Shown piece after piece: positions 8,255 to 16,890 of a DNA stretch of 38,053 nucleotides. This DNA comes from Notoacmeibacter sp. (GTDB lineage: Bacteria; Pseudomonadota; Alphaproteobacteria; Rhizobiales; Rhizobiaceae): the NCBI GenBank assembly GCA_019912385.1, contig JAIOIW010000138.1, positions 1 to 38,053 of the forward strand, read 5' to 3'. The translations under genes and the position numbers were made by a program. Within the stretch, counting starts at the first letter, position 1. Each line of letters begins with the position of its first letter. The notes below the pieces were generated by a model. That model saw only the letters and a list, made by a program, of their open reading frames with translations, had not been told where the DNA came from and made no database searches.

Positions 8255-9266
8255 TACGATCCACCATGCGCGCAGCTTCGGCGCGGTGCTTTGCGACTTC
8301 TGATAGGCTTATGGTATCCGCCTTGAACGAACCCCACGACTGCACGCGTTCGGAAACCGCGACTCCGGGCTTCACCGGATATTCGAAGTTCTGCGCCGCA
8401 TACATGCTCTGCGCGGTCTCGCTGGCAAGAAACTCCAGCAGTTTCACGGCGTTTTCCTTGCGTTTGGCATGCTTGAGAACGGCTGCGCCGGAAATATTCA
8501 CATGGGTGCCGCGGTCGCCCTGATTGGGGAAGATGATATTGATTGCGGACGCCCATTCCTTCTGTTCAGGCTTTTCGTCGTTCGTCTGCATATTTCCCAT
8601 GTAATAGGTATTTGCAATAGCGACATCGCACTGGCCTTCATAGATTGCTTTTGCCTGCGCCCGGTCGTTTCCCTGCGGCTTGCGGGCGAGATTGGCCTTG
8701 ACGCCCAAAAGCCATTTCTCGGTTTCCTCCACGCCCTTGTGAACGATCATCGAGGCGATCAGGGAAATGTTGTAGAGATGCTTGCCGGAACGAATGCAGA
8801 TCCGGCCTTTCATTTTCGGATCGGCGAGATCCTCGTAGCTGGTTACTTCGTCGGCCCCGACCCGATCCTTCGACGCGAAAATGATGCGCGCCCGCGTCGT
8901 CAGGCCGAACCAGTAGCCATCGGGATGGCGGTATGCGGCCGGTATGTTTTCCGACAGCACTTCGGAATTGACGGCCGCTAGAACGCCGGCGTCTTCCATA
9001 TCCTTCAGGCGCCCGATGTCGGCGGTGAGAACGGCATCGGCTGGCGTGTTCTCGCCTTCCGCCTTGATCCGTTCCAGCATGCCCTCTTCCGCGTAGGCCA
9101 CATTGACGGTGATACCGGTTTTCTCGGTGAACACGTCCAGCATCGGCTGAATGAGAAACGGTTGACGGTAAGAGTACAGGTTGACCTCCTCGGAAGCCGC
9201 TCGGGCTCCGGGAACCGACGCCAGCATGGCCGCGGCGATTACCGCTGTCGAAATGGTACGCTTCAT
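8238..9266 (-). CDS. fbpA: Periplasmic Fe(III)-binding protein of ABC transporter
   Basis: A 342-residue secreted binding protein. ATG 9266 is preceded by AGGAGA seven bases upstream; a TTG one codon earlier is unlikely. Residues 1-24 are a Sec signal peptide ending ARA. The mature part starts with VNLYSYRQP and contains the tyrosine pair of NTYYMGNM (Y221, Y222), which corresponds to the iron-coordinating tyrosines of FbpA/FutA-type ferric-binding proteins. Family members bind ferric iron in the periplasm and hand it to FbpB. Two ICE-like palindromes upstream point to control by Irr, the haem-responsive regulator of Rhizobiales. First gene of the fbpABC operon. Confidence 0.92.
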   Translation of the reverse strand: MKRTISTAVIAAAMLASVPGARAASEEVNLYSYRQPFLIQPMLDVFTEKTGITVNVAYAEEGMLERIKAEGENTPADAVLTADIGRLKDMEDAGVLAAVNSEVLSENIPAAYRHPDGYWFGLTTRARIIFASKDRVGADEVTSYEDLADPKMKGRICIRSGKHLYNISLIASMIVHKGVEETEKWLLGVKANLARKPQGNDRAQAKAIYEGQCDVAIANTYYMGNMQTNDEKPEQKEWASAINIIFPNQGDRGTHVNISGAAVLKHAKRKENAVKLLEFLASETAQSMYAAQNFEYPVKPGVAVSERVQSWGSFKADTISLSEVAKHRAEAARMVDRIGFDQ

Positions 9267-9344
9267 CAAGAACTCTCCTTGGCGGGGTATCCGTGGCGCA
9301 ACGGCTAAAGCAAATATTCTGTGGTTGCAACAAGGAATCGACTG

Positions 9345-9361
9345 TTTAGAGTCATTCTAAG
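9345..9361 (-). promoter_or_regulatory. ICE-like (Irr) box proximal to fbpA
   Basis: TTTAGAGTCATTCTAAG is a 17-bp near-palindrome matching the iron-control element pattern TTTAGAA-n3-TTCTAAA at all but two arm positions. Its centre lies about 87 bases upstream of the fbpA ATG. In Rhizobiales such sites are bound by Irr. Whether it activates or represses here depends on the unmapped promoter position. Confidence 0.7.
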
Positions 9362-9371
9362 TTATTGATTT

Positions 9372-9388
9372 TTTGGAATATTTCTAAA
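9372..9388 (-). promoter_or_regulatory. ICE-like (Irr) box distal to fbpA
   Basis: TTTGGAATATTTCTAAA is a second 17-bp match to the same pattern with one arm mismatch. Its centre is 27 bp from that of the proximal box, about 2.5 helical turns. Tandem ICE motifs strengthen the assignment of both. It lies between fbpA and the divergent psd gene, about 300 bp from psd. Confidence 0.7.
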
Positions 9389-9693
9389 CTGTAGCGCCAG
9401 TGTCCATGCAGCCCGCCACTAGGCATTTGGATCGCGGGAGCGGGCATGGCCATTGATATCAGGACCTTGATCCTTCGTTCGGCGGAGCCGATGGTGATCT
9501 CTCTAAGCGCGGACAGGGGATGCAATGGCAGGGGATTGCCATCCCGTTCAGCCATATCGTCCGGCAGGCGGCGTCTCCAATCCGGCATAAGAGTCCTTGC
9601 TCCATTCGGGGGCGCGGGCAATTCCCGTTTGCGCCGCGCACCGACCTTCGTGTATGCCATGATCAAGATTTGCCCGGTGCTTGAAGATCGATC
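9389..9693. other. Intergenic region without a confident gene
   Basis: This stretch between the ICE boxes and psd contains an open frame on each strand (plus-strand ATG near 9446; minus-strand frame entering from 9666), but neither shows a recognisable motif, a good ribosome-binding site or a convincing composition, and the minus frame runs into the fbpA regulatory sites. It must hold the psd promoter, which I could not locate by eye. A short unrecognised gene cannot be excluded. Confidence 0.4.
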
Positions 9694-10392
9694 ATGAGTT
9701 TCGCCGACACCATATCCAGGATCCTTGTCCCGATCCGCCGCGAGGGCCTGCCCTTCGTTGCCGGGTTCGCCGTCGCATCCGGCATCCTTGGTATGGTGTG
9801 GTCCCCGCTGTTCTGGGCCGGCATGGTCCTGACCGCGTGGTGTGCCTATTTCTTCCGCGACCCCGAACGTGTCGTGCCGGTCGACGACGACTTTGTGATA
9901 TCGTCAGCTGATGGCATCGTGACCTCGGTCGGGCTGGCCGTGCCTCCCGCCGAGATCGAGATGGGCTCGCAGGCGCTGCTGCGCATATCGGTCTTCATGA
10001 ACGTTTTCTCGGTCCACGTGAACCGCGCTCCAGTGCGCGGTGTCGTTGTCCGGTCGGTGCACAGGCCGGGCCGGTTCCTCAACGCCGAACTGGACAAGGC
10101 AAGCGAGGAAAACGAGCGAAATTCGCTGCTCATCGACGGTCCGCATGGCGCAGTGGCGACGGTTCAAGTGGCCGGCCTCGTTGCCCGGCGCATCCTGTGC
10201 TGGGCGGTCGCCGGCGAGGAGGTCAGCGCTGGCGAACGCTTCGGGCTGATCCGTTTTGGTTCGCGCGTCGATATCTATCTGCCCGAAGGCTACACGGCGC
10301 ACGTCGCCGTCGGCCAGACGGCCATTGCCGGCGAGACCGTACTGGCCGAATTCAATGCATCACGCGGCCAGCCGCGTGTGGTCAGGGAATGA
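9694..10392 (+). CDS. psd: Phosphatidylserine decarboxylase proenzyme
   Basis: A 232-residue protein of the short, archaeal/rhizobial-type Psd class. An N-terminal hydrophobic region (about 20-52) is followed by [12 protein letters not shown], the DGIVTSVG segment, and the HVNRAPVRG core. The self-cleavage site is the FGS at 188-190; Ser190 becomes the pyruvoyl prosthetic group of the small alpha subunit while the rest forms the beta subunit. The enzyme makes phosphatidylethanolamine from phosphatidylserine at the inner membrane. Its stop overlaps the start of pssA by the ATGA arrangement, so the enzyme that makes its substrate is translationally coupled to it. Confidence 0.95.
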   Translation: MSFADTISRILVPIRREGLPFVAGFAVASGILGMVWSPLFWAGMVLTAWCAYFFRDPERVVPVDDDFVISSADGIVTSVGLAVPPAEIEMGSQALLRISVFMNVFSVHVNRAPVRGVVVRSVHRPGRFLNAELDKASEENERNSLLIDGPHGAVATVQVAGLVARRILCWAVAGEEVSAGERFGLIRFGSRVDIYLPEGYTAHVAVGQTAIAGETVLAEFNASRGQPRVVRE

Positions 10393-11249
10393 CCGCGCCA
10401 ATGACTGCATTCCCGCCATTCATATCCAACGGCGACGCCGACCCCGGCGACCCGCGCGGCCCCGGATTGCGCGATATCCCGCTGCGCATGATCTGGCCGA
10501 ACCTGATTACGGTCCTGGCGATCTGCGCCGGGCTGACCGGTGTGCGCCTTGCCGTCGACGGAGATTTTTCCCGCTCCGTGATGTTGGTTCTGCTGGCAGC
10601 GTTCCTGGACGGAATCGACGGCCGCGTGGCCCGCGCCCTCAAGGCGACGTCGAAGTTCGGCGCCCAAATGGATTCGCTTGCCGACATCGTCAATTTCGGT
10701 GCCGCACCCGCGCTCGTCGTCTATATGTACCTGCTCGATCACGCCGGCTCGTTCGGCTGGATCGCGGCATTGATCTACGCGATCGCCTGCGGTCTTCGGC
10801 TTGCCCGCTTCAACGTCATGCTGGAGAACCCGGGGCGCGCGGCCTGGCAGAGCGAGTATTTCGTCGGTGTTCCGGCCCCCGCCGGTGCGATCCTTGTCCT
10901 GCTGCCCGTCTATCTTGGGCTGCTCGGTGTCGAGGCAGGCAGGATTTTCGCCCTGGCGGCCAGCTTCTACACGATCGCGATCGGCGTACTGCTTGTCAGC
11001 CGGCTTCCGGTCTGGTCAGGCAAGGCGTTCGGCCAGAAGGTGCCCCGCGATTCGGTGATGCCGATCATGCTGTTGATCGTGCTCGCGGTCCTGTTTCTTG
11101 CCTCCTATACGTGGCAAGCGCTGGTCGTCATCGCTTTCGGCTATCTGGTATCGCTTCCCTTCAGCGCACGCGCCTATATCCGTCGAAGTGCCCGCGAGGA
11201 GGAGAAGCGGGAGCGGGAATCGGCGGGCGATGGCAAAACGGACGGTTGA
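10389..11249 (+). CDS. pssA: CDP-diacylglycerol--serine O-phosphatidyltransferase
   Basis: ATG 10389 overlaps the psd stop (ATGA) and follows a purine-rich TCAGGGA; another ATG lies at 10401. The 286-residue membrane protein contains the complete CDP-alcohol phosphotransferase signature: D74, D77-G78, A81-R82, G91, D95 and D99, with the family spacing. Several hydrophobic helices follow, and a basic and acidic C-terminal tail ([14 protein letters not shown]). It condenses CDP-diacylglycerol with serine to give phosphatidylserine, the substrate of Psd. It converges with the acyltransferase/synthetase gene; only six bases separate the two stops and the shared bases form the repeat core described at 11247-11258. 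Confidence 0.95.
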   Translation: MTAPMTAFPPFISNGDADPGDPRGPGLRDIPLRMIWPNLITVLAICAGLTGVRLAVDGDFSRSVMLVLLAAFLDGIDGRVARALKATSKFGAQMDSLADIVNFGAAPALVVYMYLLDHAGSFGWIAALIYAIACGLRLARFNVMLENPGRAAWQSEYFVGVPAPAGAILVLLPVYLGLLGVEAGRIFALAASFYTIAIGVLLVSRLPVWSGKAFGQKVPRDSVMPIMLLIVLAVLFLASYTWQALVVIAFGYLVSLPFSARAYIRRSAREEEKRERESAGDGKTDG

Positions 11250-11258
11250 ACGGCTCTA
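11247..11258. repeat. Repeat core forming both stop codons of pssA and aas
   Basis: TGAACGGCTCTA is the exact reverse complement of the first 12 bases of the element ends (TAGAGCCGTTCA). Its TGA is the pssA stop and its CTA is the aas stop on the minus strand. Confidence 0.55.
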
Positions 11259-13484
11259 TCGCGGGTCGTCCCTGGCCTCGAGCTTGTCGATCGCCAGCTT
11301 GCGCGTCTCCGCATAGTCGGTCTTGCCAGATCCCAGCAGGGGAATGTCCTCGACCTTGATGATGTCGTTGGGCACCATGAGGTCGGGCGCGCCTGCAGCG
11401 CGGCCATGTTTGCGCAACTTTTCGGCATCGGCCTCGGTCGCCGTCGTCACCAGCACGATGCGCTCGCCCTTGCGGTTGTCGGGAAGCGAAACTGCGGCGT
11501 GGCGCTCCTCAGGCCAGAGCGCCTGGACAAGCATCTCCACCGCGCCCAGCGAAACCATTTCGCCAGCGACCTTGGCGAAGCGCTTCGCACGGCCGCGGAT
11601 GGCGATGTACCCCTCGCGGTCGATCGCGACGATATCGCCGGAATCGTGCCAGCCGTCCATCGGCGGCTGCAACTCGCCGGGCCGGTCGGCCATCAGGTAT
11701 CCCATCATCAGGTTCGGACCGGAAATCCACAACCGCCCGCGATCCGCGATCCCCTCGACGGGTTCCAGGCGGGTCTTTATCCCCGGCAGCAGACGGCCGA
11801 CGGTTCCCGCGCGCTTGTGAGTATGGGAGTTGACCGCCACGATCGGCGCGGCTTCGGTCATGCCGTAGCCCTCGAGTGCCTGTGCGCCGAAGCGTTCGCG
11901 CCACACGCGCTCGGTCTCTGGCTTGACAGCCTCGGCGCCTGCGACCACCAATCGAAGGCTGGCAAAATCGCTGTCCTTGGCGGTCCGCGCATAGCCGGAG
12001 AGGAACGTGTCCGTGCCGAGCAGGATGGTCGGCCTTACCTTCGCGGCGGCTTGCGGTATTAGCTTGTAGTGCAATGGCGAGGGGTAGAGGAAAAGCCGCA
12101 CGCCGCAGGCGAGCGGCAGGATCGTGCCGCAGGTCAGCCCGAAGGAATGAAAAACCGGCAGGACGTTGAACAGCTTATCCTTGGGCGAAAACAGGATGCG
12201 TGCCTGGACTTGCGCCACATTGGCAAGAATGTTGCGGTGCGAGAGCACCACGCCTTTCGGCGTACCCTCCGAGCCGGACGTGAACAGGATCACGGCAGCG
12301 TCGGTCGCCTCGGTTCGGGCAAGCGGGCGCTTCCACAGGAGGGCGGCCGAGATCTTCTCCGCGAATGTCACAGAACCGCGCAGATCTTCAAGCCAGACGA
12401 TCGCGGCGCCCGCTGCTTCCACCGCCTTCACCACGGCGCCGAGATCGGCCTTTTCGATGAATTCCCGCGAGGAAACGACCGTCCTGATCTGCGCGGTGCG
12501 CAACGCCGAAGCGACATTGGCCGGTCCCGCCGAATAATTGAGCATCGCGGCAACCCGCCCGGCGGACTGCAGGGCGAGGAAGGTGACCGCGACGCCGTTG
12601 GCGTTGGGCAGCAATACGCCCACCGCCTCGCCGGGCCGGCTGAGCGCTTCAAACCGCCGTCCCAGGACCCGTGCCCCGATGAGCAGGCGCTTGTAGGTCA
12701 GCGATCCGGTCAGCGCGTCTTCCACGATCGTTGTACCGGTCCCGTACAATCTCGCCGCCTCAACCATGGTGGACGACAAGGTGCGGTTGCGGTCGCTGGC
12801 CTCGAAACGCACCTGCGCCATCCGGTCGAACAGTGCGCCGGTCGCGCCAGTCATGCCGGGTGTGCTCGCGGCGATCAGGGCAGGGATCGTTTCCGGCTCC
12901 AGGGCTATCGGCTTTAACGCGTGGAACAGCCGGCGCGGCGCGATGCCGGCATCCACCAGGGAAGAAGCGACATGGCGTGAACCGCCGAGCGTGATGGGTA
13001 CGATGGTAGCCTCAGCGCGCATCGCGATACGCGCGATCGCCCGGTAGAGCCTCAAGGTCCTGGGATCGGGCTCGACGTCTTCGGGAATATAGACCGCAAG
13101 CCGCCCCTTGCCCTTGAGATGGCGAACCAGTCGGCGGCTGACGAAGACATGGGCGGCGTTGAACGCGATCGTGCGCGCCAGACCGCGGAAGGGTTCCAGC
13201 CAGCCCGCCTCGGCTGAGTCCCGGTCCAGGATATGCAGCGTATCGGCAGGAAGCAGGCACAGCATGAGCGCAGGATCGAACCTCGATTGGTGCGTAATCG
13301 CGTAGATCACGGGAGCTTTTGCGCTCTGCGCAGCCTCCAGCCCTTTCGCGTCGATGCGCCAGATCACCTTCAGCGGCAGGAACAGCAGAGCTTGGGTGAA
13401 AGTGATCCTGCGCAACGCTTTTTCGGCCAGCGCCGCGACCAGGAATGCAGCCACAACGGCGATAATGATCGCGGTTACCACCAT
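11256..13484 (-). CDS. aas: Acyltransferase / acyl-ACP synthetase fusion (Aas-like)
   Basis: ATG 13484 follows GGAGGA at six bases and gives 742 residues; the longer frame upstream is spurious. Residues 1-20 are a membrane helix. A PlsC-type acyltransferase domain follows, with the HxxxxD motif at H65-D70 (HQSRFD). From about residue 220 on it is an AMP-forming ligase with the P-loop-like FTSGSEGTPKGVVLSHRN near 397-414, a GYGMTEAAPI motif and the WHDSGDIVAIDREGYI motif near the C-terminal subdomain. E. coli Aas re-acylates 2-acylglycerophosphoethanolamine using an enzyme-bound acyl-ACP. Proximity to psd/pssA and a phospholipase fits lysophospholipid recycling, but acyl-ACP synthetase activity alone is also possible. 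Divergent from the patatin gene. Confidence 0.88.
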   Translation of the reverse strand: MVVTAIIIAVVAAFLVAALAEKALRRITFTQALLFLPLKVIWRIDAKGLEAAQSAKAPVIYAITHQSRFDPALMLCLLPADTLHILDRDSAEAGWLEPFRGLARTIAFNAAHVFVSRRLVRHLKGKGRLAVYIPEDVEPDPRTLRLYRAIARIAMRAEATIVPITLGGSRHVASSLVDAGIAPRRLFHALKPIALEPETIPALIAASTPGMTGATGALFDRMAQVRFEASDRNRTLSSTMVEAARLYGTGTTIVEDALTGSLTYKRLLIGARVLGRRFEALSRPGEAVGVLLPNANGVAVTFLALQSAGRVAAMLNYSAGPANVASALRTAQIRTVVSSREFIEKADLGAVVKAVEAAGAAIVWLEDLRGSVTFAEKISAALLWKRPLARTEATDAAVILFTSGSEGTPKGVVLSHRNILANVAQVQARILFSPKDKLFNVLPVFHSFGLTCGTILPLACGVRLFLYPSPLHYKLIPQAAAKVRPTILLGTDTFLSGYARTAKDSDFASLRLVVAGAEAVKPETERVWRERFGAQALEGYGMTEAAPIVAVNSHTHKRAGTVGRLLPGIKTRLEPVEGIADRGRLWISGPNLMMGYLMADRPGELQPPMDGWHDSGDIVAIDREGYIAIRGRAKRFAKVAGEMVSLGAVEMLVQALWPEERHAAVSLPDNRKGERIVLVTTATEADAEKLRKHGRAAGAPDLMVPNDIIKVEDIPLLGSGKTDYAETRKLAIDKLEARDDPR

Positions 13485-13511
13485 GCGCGGTCCTCCGGCG
13501 GCGATGCGGCC

Positions 13512-13527
13512 ACCCTGCCGGCAGGGT
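13512..13527. promoter_or_regulatory. Perfect 16-bp palindrome in aas/patatin divergent region
   Basis: ACCCTGCCGGCAGGGT reads identically on both strands. It is 27 bp upstream of the aas ATG and 99 bp upstream of the patatin gene ATG, inside a 142-bp divergent intergenic region. The absence of a loop makes a dimeric-protein operator more likely than an RNA hairpin. No regulator is recognisable from the sequence. Confidence 0.4.
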
Positions 13528-13626
13528 AACCCAAGGGCCGGGGAGGTCAATCCGGCGTATGGTGGTATGCGGCGCGTTTGTATGCTCATTTCGTCGAGAG
13601 CCGGACGCGAAGCGGAGGAACAACGA

Positions 13627-14562
13627 ATGAAAACACCCGTCATCGGATTGGCTTTGGGCAGCGGTGCCGCGCGGGGCTGGGCTCACATCGGTGTGCTGGA
13701 AGCGCTCGGCGAGGCGGGTATTCGCCCGGATGTCATCGCCGGCTGCTCGATGGGTGCCTTTGTCGGCGCTGCCTACCTCGCTGGCCGCCTCGAGGCGCTG
13801 ACGGACTGGGCGGGCAAGCTTGGCTGGCGCGACATGGTTCGCCTGCTCGACATCTCCTTTTCGGGCGGGGGCGCGATAGAGGGCCGATTGATCGAGAAAC
13901 TGATGGAGGAACTCGGCATTACCGGGAATATCGAGGATTTCGACCGCCCCTTCGCGACCATAGCGACCGACTATCACAGCGGCATGGAGGAATGGATCAC
14001 AAAGGGGCCCGTTGGCCAGGCCGTTCGCGCTTCCATCGCCATGCCGGGCGTCATCGCGCCCGCCAGGATCGGCAAGACCTGGTATGTCGATGGTGGCCTG
14101 GTCAATCCGGTTCCGGTCTCGACATGCCGCGCCCTGGGCGCGACGTTCATCATCGCCGTCAACCTCAACGGCGATCTGATAGGACGTCACCCTGTCCGCG
14201 AACGACTGAACAACGGATCGGATATCCGCAAGGCGATCGTCGAGCAGGCCGTCGCTGCCTTGCCCGCTGGCCTGGGCAACGGGATCGCCCGCGCGGCGAG
14301 CGATCTGCTGAAGCCGAAAGTGGCGCGCCCGGGCTATTTCGATGTCGTCGCCACGTCCATCAACATCATGCAGGACAGGATAACGCGCTCGCGGCTTGCC
14401 GGCGAACCGCCCAACGCATTGATTGTCCCGAGCCTGGGCGATATGGGCCCGTTCGATTTTGACAGGGCGGTTCCGACGATCGAGGAGGGGCGCGTGAGGG
14501 CGCGCGCCGCCTTGCCCGAGATCAAGCGCCATCTGGGCGAGGAAGCGCTCGCCCGCGACTGA
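13627..14562 (+). CDS. Patatin-like phospholipase (RssA-type)
   Basis: ATG 13627 is preceded by GGAGGA; the frame upstream is shadow. The 311-residue protein carries the patatin oxyanion-hole GSGAARG (11-17), the nucleophile elbow GCSMG with Ser41, and the catalytic Asp155 of VDGGLVNP, completing the Ser-Asp dyad. There is no signal peptide or membrane segment, so it is expected in the cytosol or attached to the membrane surface. Such enzymes hydrolyse acyl esters of phospholipids; RssA-type members have no firm physiological role. Placement next to the Aas-like gene suggests a deacylation/reacylation pair, which is inference from context only. Confidence 0.9.
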   Translation: MKTPVIGLALGSGAARGWAHIGVLEALGEAGIRPDVIAGCSMGAFVGAAYLAGRLEALTDWAGKLGWRDMVRLLDISFSGGGAIEGRLIEKLMEELGITGNIEDFDRPFATIATDYHSGMEEWITKGPVGQAVRASIAMPGVIAPARIGKTWYVDGGLVNPVPVSTCRALGATFIIAVNLNGDLIGRHPVRERLNNGSDIRKAIVEQAVAALPAGLGNGIARAASDLLKPKVARPGYFDVVATSINIMQDRITRSRLAGEPPNALIVPSLGDMGPFDFDRAVPTIEEGRVRARAALPEIKRHLGEEALARD

Positions 14563-14578
14563 AATCCGCGCAACCCGG

Positions 14579-15325
14579 CTATTCCGGCTGGTGGTAGCGC
14601 AGGAACCGGTTTTGCGGCACGTCGAACAGCATCCCCGTTTCCGCCAGGTCGGGGCTGGCGAGCGGAACGATCCTTGCCGCGACTTCCGCCGGTTCGGGCA
14701 GGGCGGATGGGTCCTCGCCGGGCATCGCCTGCGCACGCATCGATGTGCGGGTGGCTCCGGGATTGACCGAATTGATCCTGAGCGCCATGTTCCGTGTCTC
14801 GTCCGCCCAGGAGCGGGCAAGCGCCTCGACAGCCGCCTTGGAGGCGGCGTAAGGACCCCAGAAGGCCCGGCAGCTATGCGCCGAACTCGACGACATGACG
14901 ATGGCGCGTCCGGCATCGGAAAGCCTTAGCAGCGGATCGACGGAGCGGATCATTCGCCATGTCGCCGTCACGTTGACCGCCATCACCTTGTCGAACACCT
15001 TGGCTTCGACATGGCCGATCGGCGAGATGATGCCGAGCACTGCCGCGTTGGCGGCCAGGATGTCGAGCTTTCCCCAGCGCTCGTGAATGGCGCCGCCGAG
15101 CCGGTCGATCCCTTCCATGTCGGTCAGGTCGAGGGGAACGAGTGTCGCCGAGCCACCGGCTTTGGTGATTTCGTCATCGAGTTCTTCGAGGCCGCCGACC
15201 GTGCGAGCGACCGCGATGACATGCGCGCCGCTGGCCGCCAGCAGCCTGGCAATATGATAGCCGATACCGCGCGAGGCGCCGGTGACGAGCGCCACGCGCC
15301 CATTGAGATCAGGAAGAGATGTCAT
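14579..15325 (-). CDS. SDR-family NAD(P)-dependent oxidoreductase
   Basis: A 248-residue classical short-chain dehydrogenase. The cofactor motif TGASRGIG spans 15-22; the catalytic set is Ser147/148, Tyr159 and Lys163 (YAASK), followed by INSVNPGATRT. The usual NNAG after beta-4 is replaced by ANAAV (92-96). The start overlaps the purF stop as ATGA, so it is translationally coupled to purF. The substrate cannot be told from sequence; the pairing with purF may reflect shared expression rather than a role in purine synthesis. Confidence 0.88.
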   Translation of the reverse strand: MTSLPDLNGRVALVTGASRGIGYHIARLLAASGAHVIAVARTVGGLEELDDEITKAGGSATLVPLDLTDMEGIDRLGGAIHERWGKLDILAANAAVLGIISPIGHVEAKVFDKVMAVNVTATWRMIRSVDPLLRLSDAGRAIVMSSSSAHSCRAFWGPYAASKAAVEALARSWADETRNMALRINSVNPGATRTSMRAQAMPGEDPSALPEPAEVAARIVPLASPDLAETGMLFDVPQNRFLRYHQPE

Positions 15326-16800
15326 GCGCCACCAGCCAGGATCGAGAGCTGGCGCACATTGTCGGCGCCATCGTGGTCGGTCAACCTGGTTGGATATTCC
15401 CGCGTGAAGCAGGCATCGCAGAATTGCGGCGCGTCATTGTCGCGTGCCGCCTCGCCGACCGCGCGGTAGAGCCCGTCGATGGTCAGGAAGCCGAGCGAAT
15501 CCACGCGGATGAAGTCGGCCATGTCCTTGATCGACATGCGCGAGGCGAGCAGCTTGGCCGTCTCGGGCGTGTCGACGCCGTAGAAACAGGAGGCGAGCGT
15601 TGGCGGCGATGCGATGCGCATATGCACTTCCTTGGCGCCCGCGTCGCGGACCAGTTGAACGATTTTCTGGCTCGTCGTGCCGCGCACGATGGAATCGTCG
15701 ACGAGGACGACGCGCTTGCCCTCGATCATCCGCCGGTTGGCGTTGTGCTTAAGTTTCACGCCCATGTGGCGGATCGAATCGCTCGGTTGGATGAAGGTAC
15801 GCCCGACATAGTGATTGCGGATGATGCCAAGTTCGAAAGGAAGATTTGCAGCCTGGGCGAAGCCGATGGCCGCCGGTGTTCCGGAATCTGGAACAGGTAC
15901 CACGATGTCCGCATCGACAGGATCCTCGCGGGCGAGTTCGACGCCGATCGCCTTGCGGATCGCATAGACATTGCGGCCTTCCACCGTCGAATCGGGCCGG
16001 GCGAAATAGACGTACTCGAAAATGCAGAAACGTGATTGCTGCTTCTCGAAAGGGAAAAAGCTCTCGATGCCCTTGCCCGTTATCACCACCATCTCGCCGG
16101 GATCGAGATCCCGCACGAAACGCGCGCCGATGATGTCGAGCGCGCAGGTCTCGGAAGCCAGGATATAGGCGCCGTCGAGGTCGCCCAGCACCAGTGGGCG
16201 AATGCCGAGCGGATCGCGGCAGCCGACCATCTTCTTCGATGAAAGAGCCACGAGCGCGAAAGCGCCTTCCAACTGGCGAATGGCGTCGATGAAGCGGGCG
16301 TTGAAGCCTTTTTCCTGGCTGAGCGCCACCAGGTGCAGCAGCGTTTCGGTGTCGGATGTCGAAGTGAAGATCGCGCCCTGTTTCTGCAACTGGCGCTGCA
16401 CCGTCATGGCATTGGTGATGTTGCCGTTATGGGCGACCGCGAAACCGCCGTCGGCGAGTTCGGCGAAGAGCGGCTGCACATTGCGCAGGCCCGATCCTCC
16501 GGTTGTCGAATAGCGTGTATGACCGATGGCGCGATGCCCTTCGAGCCGGTCGATGACCGATTGCTTGGTGAAGCGGTCGCCGATCAGGCCGATATGACGT
16601 TCGACGTGGAACCGGGTTCCGTCGAAGGAGACGATGCCAGCAGCCTCCTGGCCGCGGTGCTGCAAGGCATGCAGGCCGAGAGTCACGATCGCCGCGGCAT
16701 CCTGCCTGCCGAAGATGCCGAAAACACCGCATTCGTCGTGAAAGGCATCACCTTCATTATCGAAGGCTTCAATGTCAGAGCGATGCATTTGATCGTCCAT
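15322..16800 (-). CDS. purF: Amidophosphoribosyltransferase
   Basis: ATG 16800 gives 492 residues, normal for PurF; another ATG lies at 16788 and a longer frame reaches 16869. The Ntn-hydrolase glutaminase domain begins at Cys24 (ECGVFGIFG), which becomes the N-terminal nucleophile after removal of a 23-residue propeptide. The LGLHALQHRGQEAAGI motif follows. The phosphoribosyltransferase domain has the PRPP loop VVLVDDSIVRGTTS. It catalyses the first committed step of purine synthesis, PRPP + glutamine to phosphoribosylamine. Some family members have Cys ligands for a 4Fe-4S cluster; I did not assign one. The 90 bp between it and cvpA show nothing notable. Confidence 0.96.
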   Translation of the reverse strand: MDDQMHRSDIEAFDNEGDAFHDECGVFGIFGRQDAAAIVTLGLHALQHRGQEAAGIVSFDGTRFHVERHIGLIGDRFTKQSVIDRLEGHRAIGHTRYSTTGGSGLRNVQPLFAELADGGFAVAHNGNITNAMTVQRQLQKQGAIFTSTSDTETLLHLVALSQEKGFNARFIDAIRQLEGAFALVALSSKKMVGCRDPLGIRPLVLGDLDGAYILASETCALDIIGARFVRDLDPGEMVVITGKGIESFFPFEKQQSRFCIFEYVYFARPDSTVEGRNVYAIRKAIGVELAREDPVDADIVVPVPDSGTPAAIGFAQAANLPFELGIIRNHYVGRTFIQPSDSIRHMGVKLKHNANRRMIEGKRVVLVDDSIVRGTTSQKIVQLVRDAGAKEVHMRIASPPTLASCFYGVDTPETAKLLASRMSIKDMADFIRVDSLGFLTIDGLYRAVGEAARDNDAPQFCDACFTREYPTRLTDHDGADNVRQLSILAGGA

Positions 16801-16890
16801 GGCCCAATACCCCGTTTGCCGCTGTCTGAAACCGCTGGGCTGTGCGGAAACGCAACGGCTCCTTGCCATATATGGTGTTCGACACGGCCG

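Noticed and set aside
9352-9697. Overlapping small open frames on both strands between fbpA and psd
   Set aside because: Neither has a recognisable domain or convincing ribosome site, and the minus frame ends inside the ICE boxes. A small gene remains possible but is unsupported.
13012-14916. 634-codon minus-strand frame across the aas, patatin and SDR region
   Set aside because: It runs through three recognised genes in shadow frames and has no motif of its own.
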